A stretch of 64,000 nucleotides of DNA from Piper betle (taxonomy: Eukaryota > Streptophyta > Magnoliopsida > Piperales > Piperaceae): the NCBI GenBank assembly GCA_033002965.1, contig JAURVB010013550.1, positions 248,001 through 312,000 of the forward strand. Direction: 5' to 3'. A program made the position numbers and the translations under genes. Of the stretch, positions 35,880 to 48,940 are shown one piece after another. The first letter of the stretch is position 1. The number at the start of each line of letters is the position of its first letter. A model generated the notes under the pieces. The model was not told the DNA's origin. It worked only from the letters and a program-made list of their open reading frames with translations, and made no database searches.

Positions 35880-37626
35880 TTCGGCCCATTCGCTCAATGT
35901 TTTATGTGTGATTTGTTAGTTTGATCGCTATTGAGTTTTTTGTTGGCCCTAATTGCCAAGTTGGTGGTTTGTGTGGTTCAATTGTGTTGTGTAGCTTAGG
36001 GCTTCTTTGCACATGTTTCGTGCATGTTTTGGCTTTGGTCTTGCTTTAACCTAGAGTTTTGGTTGCTCAGGCATGACATTATGGTGTACCTTGATAACCC
36101 TATATGCACCCTAGAAGCTACCCCAAGCGTTCCCCACCTATTCCCTATCTTTTCCCGTCACTTTCCCCCCTTTTCAGCCTGGTTTTGGCACTCAACACCA
36201 CAACACTAAGTTGTCAAAGTTGCGGCACTATATGCTTGTATAGGAGGCATATGCCTGTGCACAAACAGGGAGGCTGTAAGCCCTTCCTCCGCCTTTTTTC
36301 TCCCCTTTCTCTTCTCCACTCACTTGGCCACTGCCACCCCACTTTTCTCCTTCCTCCTCTGTCCGACCCTTCTCCTCCACTTCTTTCTCTCCCCGGCCTC
36401 ATCCTCCTCCTCTCACCTCTTCTACCTCGCCTCTCCTTCCCTACAAGCTACGCTTCCTTCCTTTGTTTTTTTGTTTTTGGTACGATCCATGGTTGTTTGT
36501 ATGTAGATCTCTCTATTTAGGCATATAAATAAGTAGATCATCATCATCCATAGTGGCTCTATTAGTTTTTTTTGTTGCTTTTGTGTTTAATATTTATTTT
36601 TCTATTAAAATTATGATTTTTATTGTAAAGTGTAATAAAATATTTGTCTCAACCCAGCTTTGTAAAATCTACAAACTAATCTACCTAATGACGGTCAAAA
36701 ATATAAAAATATAAAACTTTATAATTTGTGACCGCACACGAGCAACCTTGTTTCACATGCCAAATTGATTAATTAATTAAAAACTTAAAATATTATATTT
36801 TAACTCGTGTTTGGTTGTAAAATGATTGCGATGTGAAAATCTTAAGTTAAATAATAATTAACTTATTTATCTTTATTAAGTAAATAATATAAAATTACTT
36901 TAATAATGATAATTTGTCATTCACGCGTACGAACATGGGTTTGACTCGATATCTTTTAACTTTATCAAATTCAAAGTCGTTACAGCAAAATTATCATCGG
37001 GGTTAAGTTTAAATAATTGACCTTAAACCTTAAATTACTTTTTTAATTCTACCGAGATTTTATTCTCAATTACCATCAACTATTTCAGTTAAATTGGGCA
37101 TTTCAATCTATCTTGTTAGAAATAAGTGTGCAGATTTTTCAAAAATTATTTCATAATAAACCAAGAATTTTGTCTTGTTTTTTGTATTTATTTTTTACAG
37201 AATCTATTCAGTATGATGAAATCTTCAACATGAGAAAGACGAGAAAGATGATGATGTGCATTTTTAATTTTCTGTCCTTGCATGCCATGTCATTTGCTAT
37301 ATATGGGATTATCTACATGTCATTGCGTGCATGCATCATACTAGGTTGAATTACTCGGCCTGCATTTGCTAGGTCCTGAAGAGTCAAGCTTGTCAAACTA
37401 GGACGTGGAGCTTGCGTCACAAGTCCATTAGGACTTCTCTCTACTTGATTTGTTGTTTGGCTTTATTTTCATATCGTAGGACGTAGTTAGTTGCATTTTA
37501 TTGGATCCCACTACCTATGGGTTATCTTATCGATTTTTTGAATTAATAAAACTTCCAAGTTGAGATCTCTTGATGCATTTTTGAAAGATGAGATTCAGCT
37601 CAAAAGTTTCATTACCGCTATCTATA
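35880..37626 (+). repeat. Long LTR-like repeat R1, copy 1, left part
   Basis: This block is similar, in the opposite orientation, to 42900-44860. Shared phrases in order are ctaattgccaag (35950), accttgtttcacatgc (36749), catgtcattgc then tgcatgcatcat (37316-37340), and tcttatcgatttttt followed by attaataaaac (37526-37553). A pyrimidine-rich centre (36100-36450) gives open frames that are not genes. The repeat's next segment is found not at 37627 but at 44872-45060, implying that later DNA was inserted after 37626. Confidence 0.6.
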
Positions 37627-39272
37627 AGTGTAACACCCCAATTCTAGACCCGCTTGCAAACCGAATCGAAATGATAAACTTTGGGATGCTAATTTATAAC
37701 CTATTAAAATGCAAAACTGTCCTACATGAACCTAAACCACTCAAAGCATTAGAATACGAAAATATGATGGAATCTAATGTGCAAATATAACCTAAAATGC
37801 ATGCAAAGATTCCTATGGTTTGTTTCATGCAAATAAGACGTCCTAAATATGTCTAAATTACAAAGAAGACTTACATTTTTGGAGAAAATCCACATGGGCA
37901 TTAGAAAATTTTCACAATCTCTAAATATTCACAATTAATAAAATCACAAGGAAAATATTTCATTCATTTCATTTGACACATAGAAACACTTAGGAGGTGT
38001 TCCACCTTGACCACATCATTTCACAGAGTAGTTATATTACATTTTTACATTCTTCAAGCTGTGGGTTTGCCTAGTTTTTTCATAGGCCCTTCAATATGTA
38101 AAACAATGTCCAAAAGGTCCACCAACCTATGTTTCTTCTTCACTCCATGAACCTGTATAAGTAAAATGGTTTAACGTACCTAATATTTATAATCTTCAAT
38201 TCCAGAACTACAGTGTGTGGAGAATTCCTACACAAAAATAAGTTAAACTTGCGTGCGTTGAGTGTTACGTGTGCAAAATAGAAAGATTCAGTTTGGAATA
38301 AACAATACATTCATTGAAACTAACTTGCATTTCAAAATGGCCCGAGGCTCCACATTTCACATCCATACGACAACCAATAACACCTCTACAAAACAAGCAG
38401 GGAGATATATAGACAACCAAAAAACAAAACGTGGCAACACAATAAACAAGTAGCCCAGCCCAACTCCGCCAAGCCTCCTCATGATCCATGCACCTAGTAT
38501 AACATTGTTATTCTAGTTCACCTAACAATAGGATCAGAACTGTTATAATTGAGTCGAGTCATATTTAAATCAATTAATCTGGAAGCCTCAAATGATAAAT
38601 AGATAAAAACAACCCTCTTGACGTCTTGAGAAAGGAAAACATGTGATCATACATCAAGTAAACGCATGAAAACACATCAATATAAACAAAATAACGAAAG
38701 AAAACAATGGTGTGTTGAGCTAGTGTATGTCGCTTCAACAAAGGGAGAAGGATAAGGCCCATTCAATACTTGAATTGCAGAGCTCAAGAACTCAAGAGAT
38801 CTGCAACTCTTAACTCAAGAACTCCTAAACTCCACATGACAAGCTCAATAGTAGAGCCTTATCCTTCTCACTACACTTGAAGGGGCTTAGGAACTCCGAA
38901 ACTCCTTATCTTAGTAGCTCAGAGGCAGAACATGCCTTATTCTTCTCACTATGCTCGAAGTGGTGTGGCTATAAATGTAACTAATATATCTCCTTCATAA
39001 ATTATTTCTCCATAATGGCCATGCATGGTTGCTCCTAGAGTGGCCAAATGAGGCTTGGTCAATTTGATTACTAAGGAGTCACCATGAATGGTTACAATTT
39101 ATCTTGATTTGACATATGCTCAATATCTGTCCTTCTACCAAAGCCAACCCAACACATAGGAACATAAGACCTACATATATAATAAGAAAAATGTCAGTAA
39201 CGTTTTATTGGTCTGAAAAATAACTAATTCAAGCTGGCAAGTGGTGGATTCTAATATTCCACGAGGAAGGAA

Positions 39273-39321
<49 letters not shown>

Positions 39322-42130
39322 CATGTGAACTATCAAAGGGCATCTATTGCGGAGCCATCAAGTTACAAACTCAATAGCATCTTGATCTGAACTAGTGTCA
39401 TGCCACTCTTGACAACAACCAGTCTCACTCTTAGGAAAAAAAACACATATCCAAAGCCCTCTCTACACCTCCATATAACTCCTAGCCCATAGCACAAAGG
39501 TGAAGTGCTCTCAGATAGTCGCCTTTAGTACCCTTTGATACCACAAATCTAGACATGCGTTGTACACAACAGTACCCTTCTACTCTGTGCCTCTCTGGGT
39601 GTGAGGAAGCTCATGACGTAGAGATGTCAGATTCCCTCAGAAATGGAACAACCCTCTCACTAATTCAGAGTCAGCTACACTCTGTGTATGCACCTGCTCA
39701 CAGTATACACAAGGTCAAATTTATCAACTCTCGACTCACTGAAAAACTCGATAAAAACTCTATATAGGGCTAGGAAGGGAATCATATAAGTAGGCCTGAA
39801 GGTAATGTGACGTGAAACTAAGTTCAAAAACAATACAAGGGTTCTCATCCTTGAAGGTAATTAATCATGAGAGTAAAATGTGTTTAGATGGTCTGTATTA
39901 AGTAGGGCCCGACAAAATAGTCACTTAACACGTCTTATGATTTAAAAAATCAAATTCACAATAGAGTAAACGATGCATGTTCTGGATTTCGAGCTCGCTA
40001 TATATGTGTCAATGCGCTTAGAGCTTAGACCACAAGTTCGTTAAGACTCTTCTGACAATTCTATATGATGCATGATCATGGAGTGTACTTACATCATCAA
40101 TAACATCACAAAAAAGGGACAATGCTAAACAAATCCACACCTAAGCATCTGGCACATAAAACAAGGCATGTGCAAGAAATAAACAAATAAATAAATAAGT
40201 CAAATAAATAAAAGCACAATTCTAAAATAATAGTAGACAATTATTAAGAAAAATAATAAATAATAAAGAACATTTTAAGTGTCCATGGAAAAAATATATA
40301 TATACTTAATAAACAAACAAATAATAAAGAAACTAATAAATATATGGATGAATAAAAAATATGCAAAATAAACAAAACACTATTCATAAATAATGATGAT
40401 AATAAAATTAACTCTAAATAAATATGTGACTAAATGCGAGTAAATATTAATACATACACAAGTAAGTAAATCGATAAATAAACAAATAGACAAGTAAATA
40501 AGTAAATATTTGAAAAAATAATTAATAACAATTAATCATGAATAGTGTTAATATAAATATCAAAATATATGAAAATATGACTAAATACGTATTAAGAATA
40601 ACATGAGTGAGCAAATAAATAATAATCAATCATGAATTAAATAAAATAAGATAAACATGAACAAAAATAATACAACAAATAAATGCATCATCAATAATAA
40701 TAAATAATTAAAAATGCATTCATCATAATAAGAAAATATATAAATAACTAGATATAAGCAATAATAAATAAATAAATAAAGAGAAATACTCGTAATATCA
40801 AAATATAATAAATAATGTGAATATATATCTAAACTAACGTAAGGCATCTCAAATTACCGAAAATGGTAAAAAAATAGCCGAAAATGGATTGAAAATGAGC
40901 TCAAAATGTTTATCGAGTGAATTGGGTGAGTCAAACAAAGTCAACTTTGCTGAGTCAACTGGCTGAAGTGGACTGAGCCAGGTTTGGATGGACTCGGTGG
41001 ACGCATACACGGCTGGCAGACACAAATCAAACTGGTCAGTTGACAGACACAAAAGCGGCTAGGCAGAGGGCAGTGGGCACCAAATGGGGCATGGGTGCCT
41101 GTCGTCGAAAAAGTTGACAAAGGTGCGGCAAGGGCTTCGACTGGTTGTGATTGAAAGAGGACAACAAAGGGAAGGTGCTGGCAAAGGTGACTAAAGGTGT
41201 CCGACCGTTGGTTGGCCAAAAAGCGGTCGAAAGTGGCAAAATTGCCATAGGGTATGACGACGTCGTCGATAGGGATCGCAGCTATGGCAAGGGTCGAAGG
41301 TGGTCATAAAAGTTGGGCCTTGGTGAGGGGAAGTCATCTAGGGTGATGGTCGGTGGTGTCCTGCCAGTGACTGATTGAAAAAGCCAAAATGTGACGGAAG
41401 CACCGCCTGGGAAGGCGGTGATCGCGACCACTGCGGAGGTCGAGGCAGGTCTAAAGTGGAAGATCTTGGCAAGGGTGATCGATCTGAGTGGTTGGCCTTA
41501 CCGGAAGTGGCTCGCCGGTGGCAAAATCTCCTGAACGATGGCAGCGATAGTAGAAATCGGTGAAGAAAACATTGTCACCAGCAAAGAAAATGTCATCTCT
41601 GGCGGCCATCAAGGTGGCTTTGGTGTCGGAGCTGGGCCTGGGTTGATAGCCAGTCACGAGGTGGTTACAATGGTACCGGTTTGGTGGCTGGAGGTAGGCC
41701 AGAGACTAGCCGGCAGCTTGAAGTGGCAGCGGTGCTAGGGGTTAAAAAATCCTAAAAAATGGGAGAAATCTCTAAATAATAATTGGGTGAAAGCTAGAGC
41801 TGACATGGACAACTTTGATCTTGCCTCGTGTTATGATCTAAACACCCGACAACTCTTGGGCCTAGTAGGTCCACCTAGGGTATATATATATATATATATA
41901 GACGGAAAGCTCAGAGTGACAAAAGTCAAAACTGGCCCATAGCCTAAAAGTGACTATATAGATGGAAATTGATGTAAGGAAGCTAAATGAGTCTCGAAAT
42001 CCGATACTCAACTAGGTGAAGAACTAAGACTCAATGCAAAATGGGCATACAAGGGCAATCCGGTAGTCCAAAATTCCTAAGATACATGTGAAAGAGATAC
42101 TCTGAAAAAGCCCAAACAGATACTAAAAGT
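37627..42130. repeat. Nested retroelement-type DNA, including an inverted relative of 57.3-58.7 kb
   Basis: The block begins TGTAACACCCC, a common start of plant Ty3/gypsy LTRs. Within it, 39480-41050 is similar in inverted orientation to 57290-58700: the stretch around 40800-40905 matches 57510-57620, and ccgaaaatgg-type and atatattcacattatttat-type phrases recur. AAATAA-rich DNA fills 40170-40800, and a GC-richer block spans 40930-41740. No gag-pol domains were recognised. Short frames at 41375-41738 do not match known proteins. Confidence 0.45.
39276..39318. repeat. (TA)n microsatellite
   Basis: About 43 bp of uninterrupted TA dinucleotide repeats. A shorter TA run lies at 41880-41900. 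Confidence 0.95.
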
Positions 42131-44860
42131 TGTAATGACCTAAATTAAGCCCTGAAACCATGAGTTAACACACATAAAAAAACAATCAGAATACCTCATG
42201 TATATGCTAATAACTCATGTTCAGTTGTAGTATAATTGAAGCTATCATCTGCATATCGGGCTATCGAGCATATTCAGCCTCCATAACATGCTCATATGCG
42301 CCATCTGGGCCCCGTACTCATGATATGAGAGCTGGTTTGGCTCGAACCAACTTGATATTGGCCCTAACTAGGCAAAGCAATGAGTGGGTAAAACCCTAAC
42401 CCGAAGCTCGAATTTTACAACAAACTGTCAAATACTCATTGTCTATGGGAAAAATGAAATGAAATGAAATCCAAAACTTCACCACACACACAATCTAAAT
42501 CACAATAAGGCCAATAGGGCTTAATCATAATCATAGAGACTTCCAAGCTCATGAACCTGAATACTCTACAATAGTGTGTCTTTATTATGCATGAGTCAAA
42601 ATCTCCTAGTGGAAACATGTCCATGGCCAATAACTGATCACAACTAACACGTGACATGATCATGATATACTCAACGAAGAGGATGTACATGTTGAAATAT
42701 TAAATACACATTGCTAGTAGGTACTATACAAATAATCATAAACACAGAATTAACCACTAATCGAGCACAACACATGGGTATTGTTTGGACCCCTCGGTTA
42801 GCATCATGCTCTTATCCACCAAGCATGCAGCAAAAATCCAAAAAATGTATAATAAGTAAGGCCTAGGTAGATTCAATTCAAATAGAGATGAAGTGCGACT
42901 TTTGAACTAAATCTTACATTTTCGAAAACTCATCAAGTGATCCAAACCTTAAAGTTTTATTAATCTGAAAAATCGATAAGATGATCCACTAGTTATGTCC
43001 TATGATGTGAAAACAAAACACATGAGCCAAGTTGAGAGCGTCTTAACGGACCTGAGAAGAGCTCCTAGTCATACCATGACATGCTCGACTCTGCACAACC
43101 TAACAATAACAATGCAGACCACTACTCAAACCATGTATGATGCATGCATGCAATGACATGCGAACAATCCTAGATATAGAAAATAACGACATGCAAGACA
43201 ACAAATTAAACACTCTATACATCACATTCACATGCTGAGTGTGTTGAAAACTACACGAGATTCTAATAAAATAAATAAGGATATCGAAACAGAGATTTTG
43301 GTATTTTATGGAAACATTTTGGTATTCAACCCATGCACGTAAATTCTAACTTAAGATATTGAAATGATCGGATAACCAGGACAATTTATCATGAGGTACC
43401 TTAACACACTAATCATGAACGAGATCTCGGTAAAGTTGAGCTAAGCAACTTAAGAGAGCTACAAGTAAGAAACTCAGGAACGACTTAGCTCAGTAGCTCA
43501 GAAACTCAGTAGCTTAAGAGTGGTACGGGTTTAATTCTTTTGAGGTGGCATGGGGGAGCTCTTTATTAGAAGCCGAAAGGATGAAGACAAGGAGGTCGGT
43601 TAACTTGTTTACATTTAACCCTGATAATAATTTTGATGTACTGACTTCAAAGTACTAGAAGTTGACAAATATTGATGGTAAAGATCCGGCGAGCTCTGAT
43701 GGAACCGTTTGAGATATTGAGTCAACTCATGCCCATACCCATTAATTATAGATTATTTTATTAATTTAAATAATTTAATTATGTCCACTTAAGTAGGATA
43801 ATTAAGTAAATTACTATTTTGCTTAAGATTTCATGCCATTTTATAATCAAATGTAATTAAATTTTCATTATTTTAATTATTTAGTTAGTTTACTAACTTC
43901 GCATGTGAAACAAGGTAGCTTGTTCGTGGCCCAAAAAATACAAAGTTACAACCTTTTTATAGCTTCAACCATTATTATGTAGATTAAGCGGTAGACTTTG
44001 TGTTTTAGGCCAACAATACTGTTTTATTATTTATTCACAAAACAACAAATCAATTAAAATTACATTTTTATCATGTAATCAGTAAGAAAACAATTAGATG
44101 TAGATGATAAGATGAAGATCTAGCTATTTACATGCATAAATAGGAAATCTATATGCAAACAATTATTATTGCGCAAAATTGAAAAGAAACGGGGGAGAGG
44201 GACGAGAGAAAGATAGAAAGGGAGAAACGGGGAATAGGAGGAGGAAGAGAGAAAGGAGGAGCAAGGAGGAGTAAGGGGCTAAGAAGGGCTGGATTGCAAT
44301 GATGGTGGTCTTAAGAGGGTGTGGCAGTGGCCAAGGGCATTAAGGGGTCGAGGAGGCCAAAAGGGGGTGAGTGGGGATTTTGACCCCACCCAAAATCACG
44401 CCAGCACAAGGGGTGCCATTGTGCTGCTTTATGTTCTGAGAAAAGATTTCCCATCAAAAAAAGGAAAAAATGGACTATTTGTCTAAAGAAATGTGTTGAG
44501 AAATGGCAGGTGTATAGAGCCTTCCAACAAGATAATGATTTTTCAAATCTCTCAAAATAGAATCTATTCCAAACATATATGCTTGGGATGTCTTCTAGAA
44601 CATGAGGGCTAAGAGGTACGCCCTAATGCAATGCAACTCTAATGCAACACATGACCTTAGGCTAAACTAAGCAATTGAAAACATGCCCACTTGCTTGGCA
44701 ATTGGGGCCGACCAAAATAAATCAATGGCGAACATGCCGAATGCCCAAACCAACAACACTACACAAGAGACCTCACTAGCACTGGATTGACTGTGTGTTA
44801 CCCAAATTGAGCCAAACACAAAACTAGGAAAACTGGGCACAAAACACTGGGCCAACGGAT
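42131..44860 (-). repeat. Long LTR-like repeat R1, copy 2, inverted
   Basis: Read on the minus strand, 44860 to 42900 parallels 35880-37626, and 42850 to 42650 parallels 44872-45060, so this copy holds the whole segment order in one piece. Its minus-strand end is tcattaca at 42138-42131, a plausible LTR terminus. No protein domain was recognised. The GA-rich block at 44180-44350 is the complement of the pyrimidine-rich block in copy 1. Confidence 0.6.
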
Positions 44861-44871
44861 TAGGTACCCTT

Positions 44872-45060
44872 CCTAGGCATTAACTTATAGTATGATTTTA
44901 GATTTTCTATGCACACATGATGGATGAAAGCGTGACGCCTATCAGGGGCCCGATCGATACCCACATGAGTGCTCAGTTTGACAGTTAATGTATTATGATT
45001 ATGATTATAATAATTAGATATAGTACCTATTAAGTGTATTCATCATGTACATGTTCTTTG
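44872..45060 (+). repeat. Long LTR-like repeat R1, copy 1, right part
   Basis: This stretch matches the reverse complement of about 42650-42855 (cctaggc, cgatacccac versus caatacccatg, atagtacctattaag versus atagtacctactagc). In copy 2 the same sequence directly follows the segment found at 37626, so this is the displaced continuation of copy 1. Confidence 0.6.
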
Positions 45061-48000
45061 TTGAGTGTATCCCAAAACTTATTGCCAAAATAAATAAGCA
45101 CACAAGTGAACGTATCAAACAAGTAATAAAATGATAACAAGAGGATCGTTCCCACAATGAGCTTTAACTTCAATTTCTAATTATCAAAATTTTTTTAGTT
45201 GTGTACACAAGAGCAAAGATTAAAAGAAATCAATTTAGAAAAATAAAAATGAAACTAATAATTAAAATTGAATGTGTTGATCAAAGGATAAGTTCACAGT
45301 TTAAAACTTAGGATCACAACTTCACTTAACTGCTTGATTTAACTTAATTTATCAATAATGTTAGGTTACTAACTGAGGGAACATCATTATTTGTGATGGG
45401 CTCTAGCATCTTATTCCAAACTTTCCACTCTAGAAAGTTTTGCTATATTTCTATGCAAATCTTTACAAAGTAAGACAATTTAACTTGACCCCTTATCGCT
45501 TCCGTAAGGAAAATAGATATATTTCTATCTCATTCCCAAAACACTCCCAATTTGTTGGGATGTGAACATGGGCTATTTAGTTGATGTCAAACTTAACATC
45601 CCTATCCCTATGTGGCATCAAATCTCTTTATCACATAAATATATAAATACTAGCTAGGCACTTAATGCATTAAACAAAAAACTAAATAAACAATGCGTAT
45701 ATGAAAGAAATAAACTTAATGAAACTTCACAATTAAGATATATTGTGAACCCAAGAGAATGAATTTACTCCATAATAGATTTAAATGAAAACATGAAATT
45801 CATTGTAATAATGTTATTACAAAAAGATAAGAAGGGGGAAAAAAATAAGGAAAATAATAGAAACTCTGAACACAGCTTACAAGGAAAATAATAGATACTC
45901 AAAACACAACTTCTCCTTCAACCCAACTTCGCTCGTTCAACGATTCACCACCACTTCTTACATATACTCCTTGTTCTTTTATCCTTCCATGACTTTTACA
46001 ATATGGAGCATGAGGATATATATGAATGTAAAATGCATGGAAGAGAATGTGACGGAACCTAGAACATTTTTTCCATCATTCGTGTGTAAACTCTTCAATT
46101 TTTTGTATCTCCACTACAATTTATGTCTCACCGAATTTTCATGTGCTCGAACATCCGTATACATTAGAGTTGACAAAAGCCTCAATTGATTCTTCATTTT
46201 CAAAGAAACAACAATTAAGTCAAAATCAATTCATGCAATGATTTCATAATTTTATTAAACGACTAAAAAGACACTAAAACATCTAAGGTCAATGGCAACT
46301 CACTCAAAACAAGACAAAAGCATACATTAAACATAAAGAATAATAACACTTTTCCAGGAGTTATCATATCCACAAAATGAAATGTTTCATTATGATCAAA
46401 TAGGACCTATTGGCCACTGGCATGTTGTCGTCAACTAGATTCTAGCTCATGCTTAGTATTGGCATGTTACCATTCCAGTTAGTGCACATTATTATCTCGG
46501 TGATTATGGCTATGCCTTATTGACCATAGTTCAGTATGGTGATGAAGAGGTGTGAATTTTCTGTTTTTATATTGAAGTTGTTCGTGGATGATGAGCCATC
46601 TATTTGCTAGTTTGGAATTGTTCTCTATTAATTATTTGCAGACCAACAATCTTTGATTACCAATGTATGTTTTCTATATAGTGTGGTATTCAGGTTTGGT
46701 CTGAAGGACCCAAATATCGAGAATGACTCATGAGGATGGCTGACTTGTCTTAATGGTGTTGTGTGTGGTTGCTCACGATGTTGTGGATGCCAGTGGGGCT
46801 AGTAAACCAATACGATTACTCATGTATGAGAGCCCTCAGATGTTTTAATTGAACTCCAGAGATGCATTGTGTGAAAGTGATTGAAATGTTTATCACTAAC
46901 ATGTATTTGAACTATTTTGAAGGAATTATACTATGGGGCATGCAGTTCTAACTATTTTATGCAGGAATTCTTCAAGCCCCAAAATCTTGGAGCTAAAGTT
47001 TAAATTGGCCTAGGTATGCAAAAATCATGTTACTTGTGCAAGTACACAAAGTGAAGAAGAAACATAACGTATAAGAGCGTTGTGTTATTTTATTTTGTCA
47101 TAAAAGGACACATGTGAAGACCAGACAGACTAATAGCTTGAAGAATATTAGAATGTGTTGTGATTGACATGGAAATGTGATGTTAAAGTGCAGTGAATGC
47201 TGTGAAATGTCTAGAATAAATTTGTGTGATGAAATGTGATTTATAAAATATTTTACATTTGTTTTAGTCAAAACAAGTTGTGAAATTTTTCTGGCATCCT
47301 AGTTACATGAGTGGCTTTGGATTTTTCCCAAGAATTGAAATAACTTTGTAACTTAGATTTATTTAAAATGACTTAATTACATGAGCTCAGCCTTAGGAGT
47401 TTGTGTATGCATTTGAATGTTCATCTATATTTTAGATGCGGATTTAGATCCTTCTGAGACTTCTGTCTTTTAACATCTTGAGTAAGAATAACGATTCAAG
47501 ATTTAATACTTTAATTTGGCTCGTGAATGAACTGAATTAGGGTGTTGCACTCTTTTTATAAGTTCATCACAATACCTTGAACAACTATTTGCATTCATGA
47601 TAAATACCAACTATTTAGCCAATTTAATAGTAGTATTACTTGTCCTTAAGTTATTATTTTTTTCCAAAGCAAAATACTACTTATCAAATTTATTTATACG
47701 AAAATACTAATGTATAGTGGCTGTTTTCCTAATAATTGATATAATTACAATCTACTTACTAATAAATACTTAGCTCTATTAACTACTAATTGCCAAGGAA
47801 TTACTATAAATTGCCAAGGACTTAATGAGAATTGCCAAGGACTTCCTACGTATTACTTTATTACTAATTAATGGAAGTGTAAGTTAGTAATACTCAATAT
47901 ATATAATATTGTATATTTATCATTATCTTAGTCCTATTAGTAACTAATTATCTAAGTACACACCCGCTAGCTAACTAGTGCATATAATAACAAAATTTTC

Positions 48001-48940
48001 TAACCCAGTAATAAGTTGTCAAATGAAAATTTGTGTTTTGGCTAAATATAAGTTGGAGCTATAACATAAGGTGAACCATGCAAATGTTATATACAACCAA
48101 AAGAACAAGTTTGATCAATCTAAAATTAAAATATTAACATCTGAAAGCCCACTTAATAAAGCAATACAAATAATGACAGGAGCACAAATAGCAAATGGCA
48201 ATAATCTAGCAATTGAAGCCTTGAAAGTATTTTTAGACATCTTCGTGCTTGACCACCTTGCACCTTGCTATCTGGTATAAATTATGGAGATCTCTCTGCT
48301 TGACCACCTTGCTAGCTAGTTGCTTCTATTCGTCTCCTAGATATTTGTCAAAAGTATAAATTTCTCAATGTTTCATTTCATGCAGCTGCATAATCACACA
48401 AGGGAGGTAGTTACCATATTTGAATTGCAATAATTTTCACATAAGTTACAAGAATGGTGTACACAATTTACTTTTATCACAATGAAAATTAAAACATAAC
48501 AAATATACGAGAACAACTTTTCATCTTCCAAAGCCAATAAAATTTGGCTTACAACCAACGGCTTCATTATATTTCAAAACAAGGCCAAAAACCGAGCCTT
48601 ACACAGGACTTATTTTGTTCAATTGAAGTCGCCACAAGATCAGGAACTTGGAGCAAGAACTAGAATTGGGGACTTACCATAGAGGCAGATGTACTGTACG
48701 GTCTACTACTCTCTCTTCTTTTGCTCACATAATAGCATGGAAGGCAAGTCCATGTGGTTAGAATGTCTCTTGATTTCATGGTAGTTTCCCTGCATGTAAA
48801 GGTTTGAGGAAGTCATCATGGGTGTTTTCATTTGCAAGAACATAAAATGAGAAACAAAAATGATGAATAATCTAAACAATGCTAGCTAAAAGCTATAACT
48901 ATGTTACTTAATTTCTCATTTTATATTCATTATCATATTA
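45061..48940. other. Unclassified transposon-like intergenic DNA
   Basis: No gene recognised in any frame. At 47788-47850 the phrase aattgccaagga occurs three times at 21-bp spacing. The block 46380-47560 is less AT-rich and closes with gggtgttgcac, reminiscent of retroelement non-coding DNA, but paired termini were not found. Confidence 0.4.

Noticed and set aside
36104..36520. 138-codon Leu/Pro/Ser-rich frame
   Set aside because: It comes from a pyrimidine-rich block of the R1 repeat whose complement recurs at 44.2 kb. No conserved protein is encoded.
47788..47850. Regularly spaced 12-bp repeats, CRISPR-like at first glance
   Set aside because: Only three copies at 21-bp spacing in a plant nuclear genome, so this is a simple tandem repeat.
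48071..48280. 69-codon frame with a fairly balanced composition
   Set aside because: I recognise no family, see no splice partners or upstream signals, and the surroundings are transposon-like.
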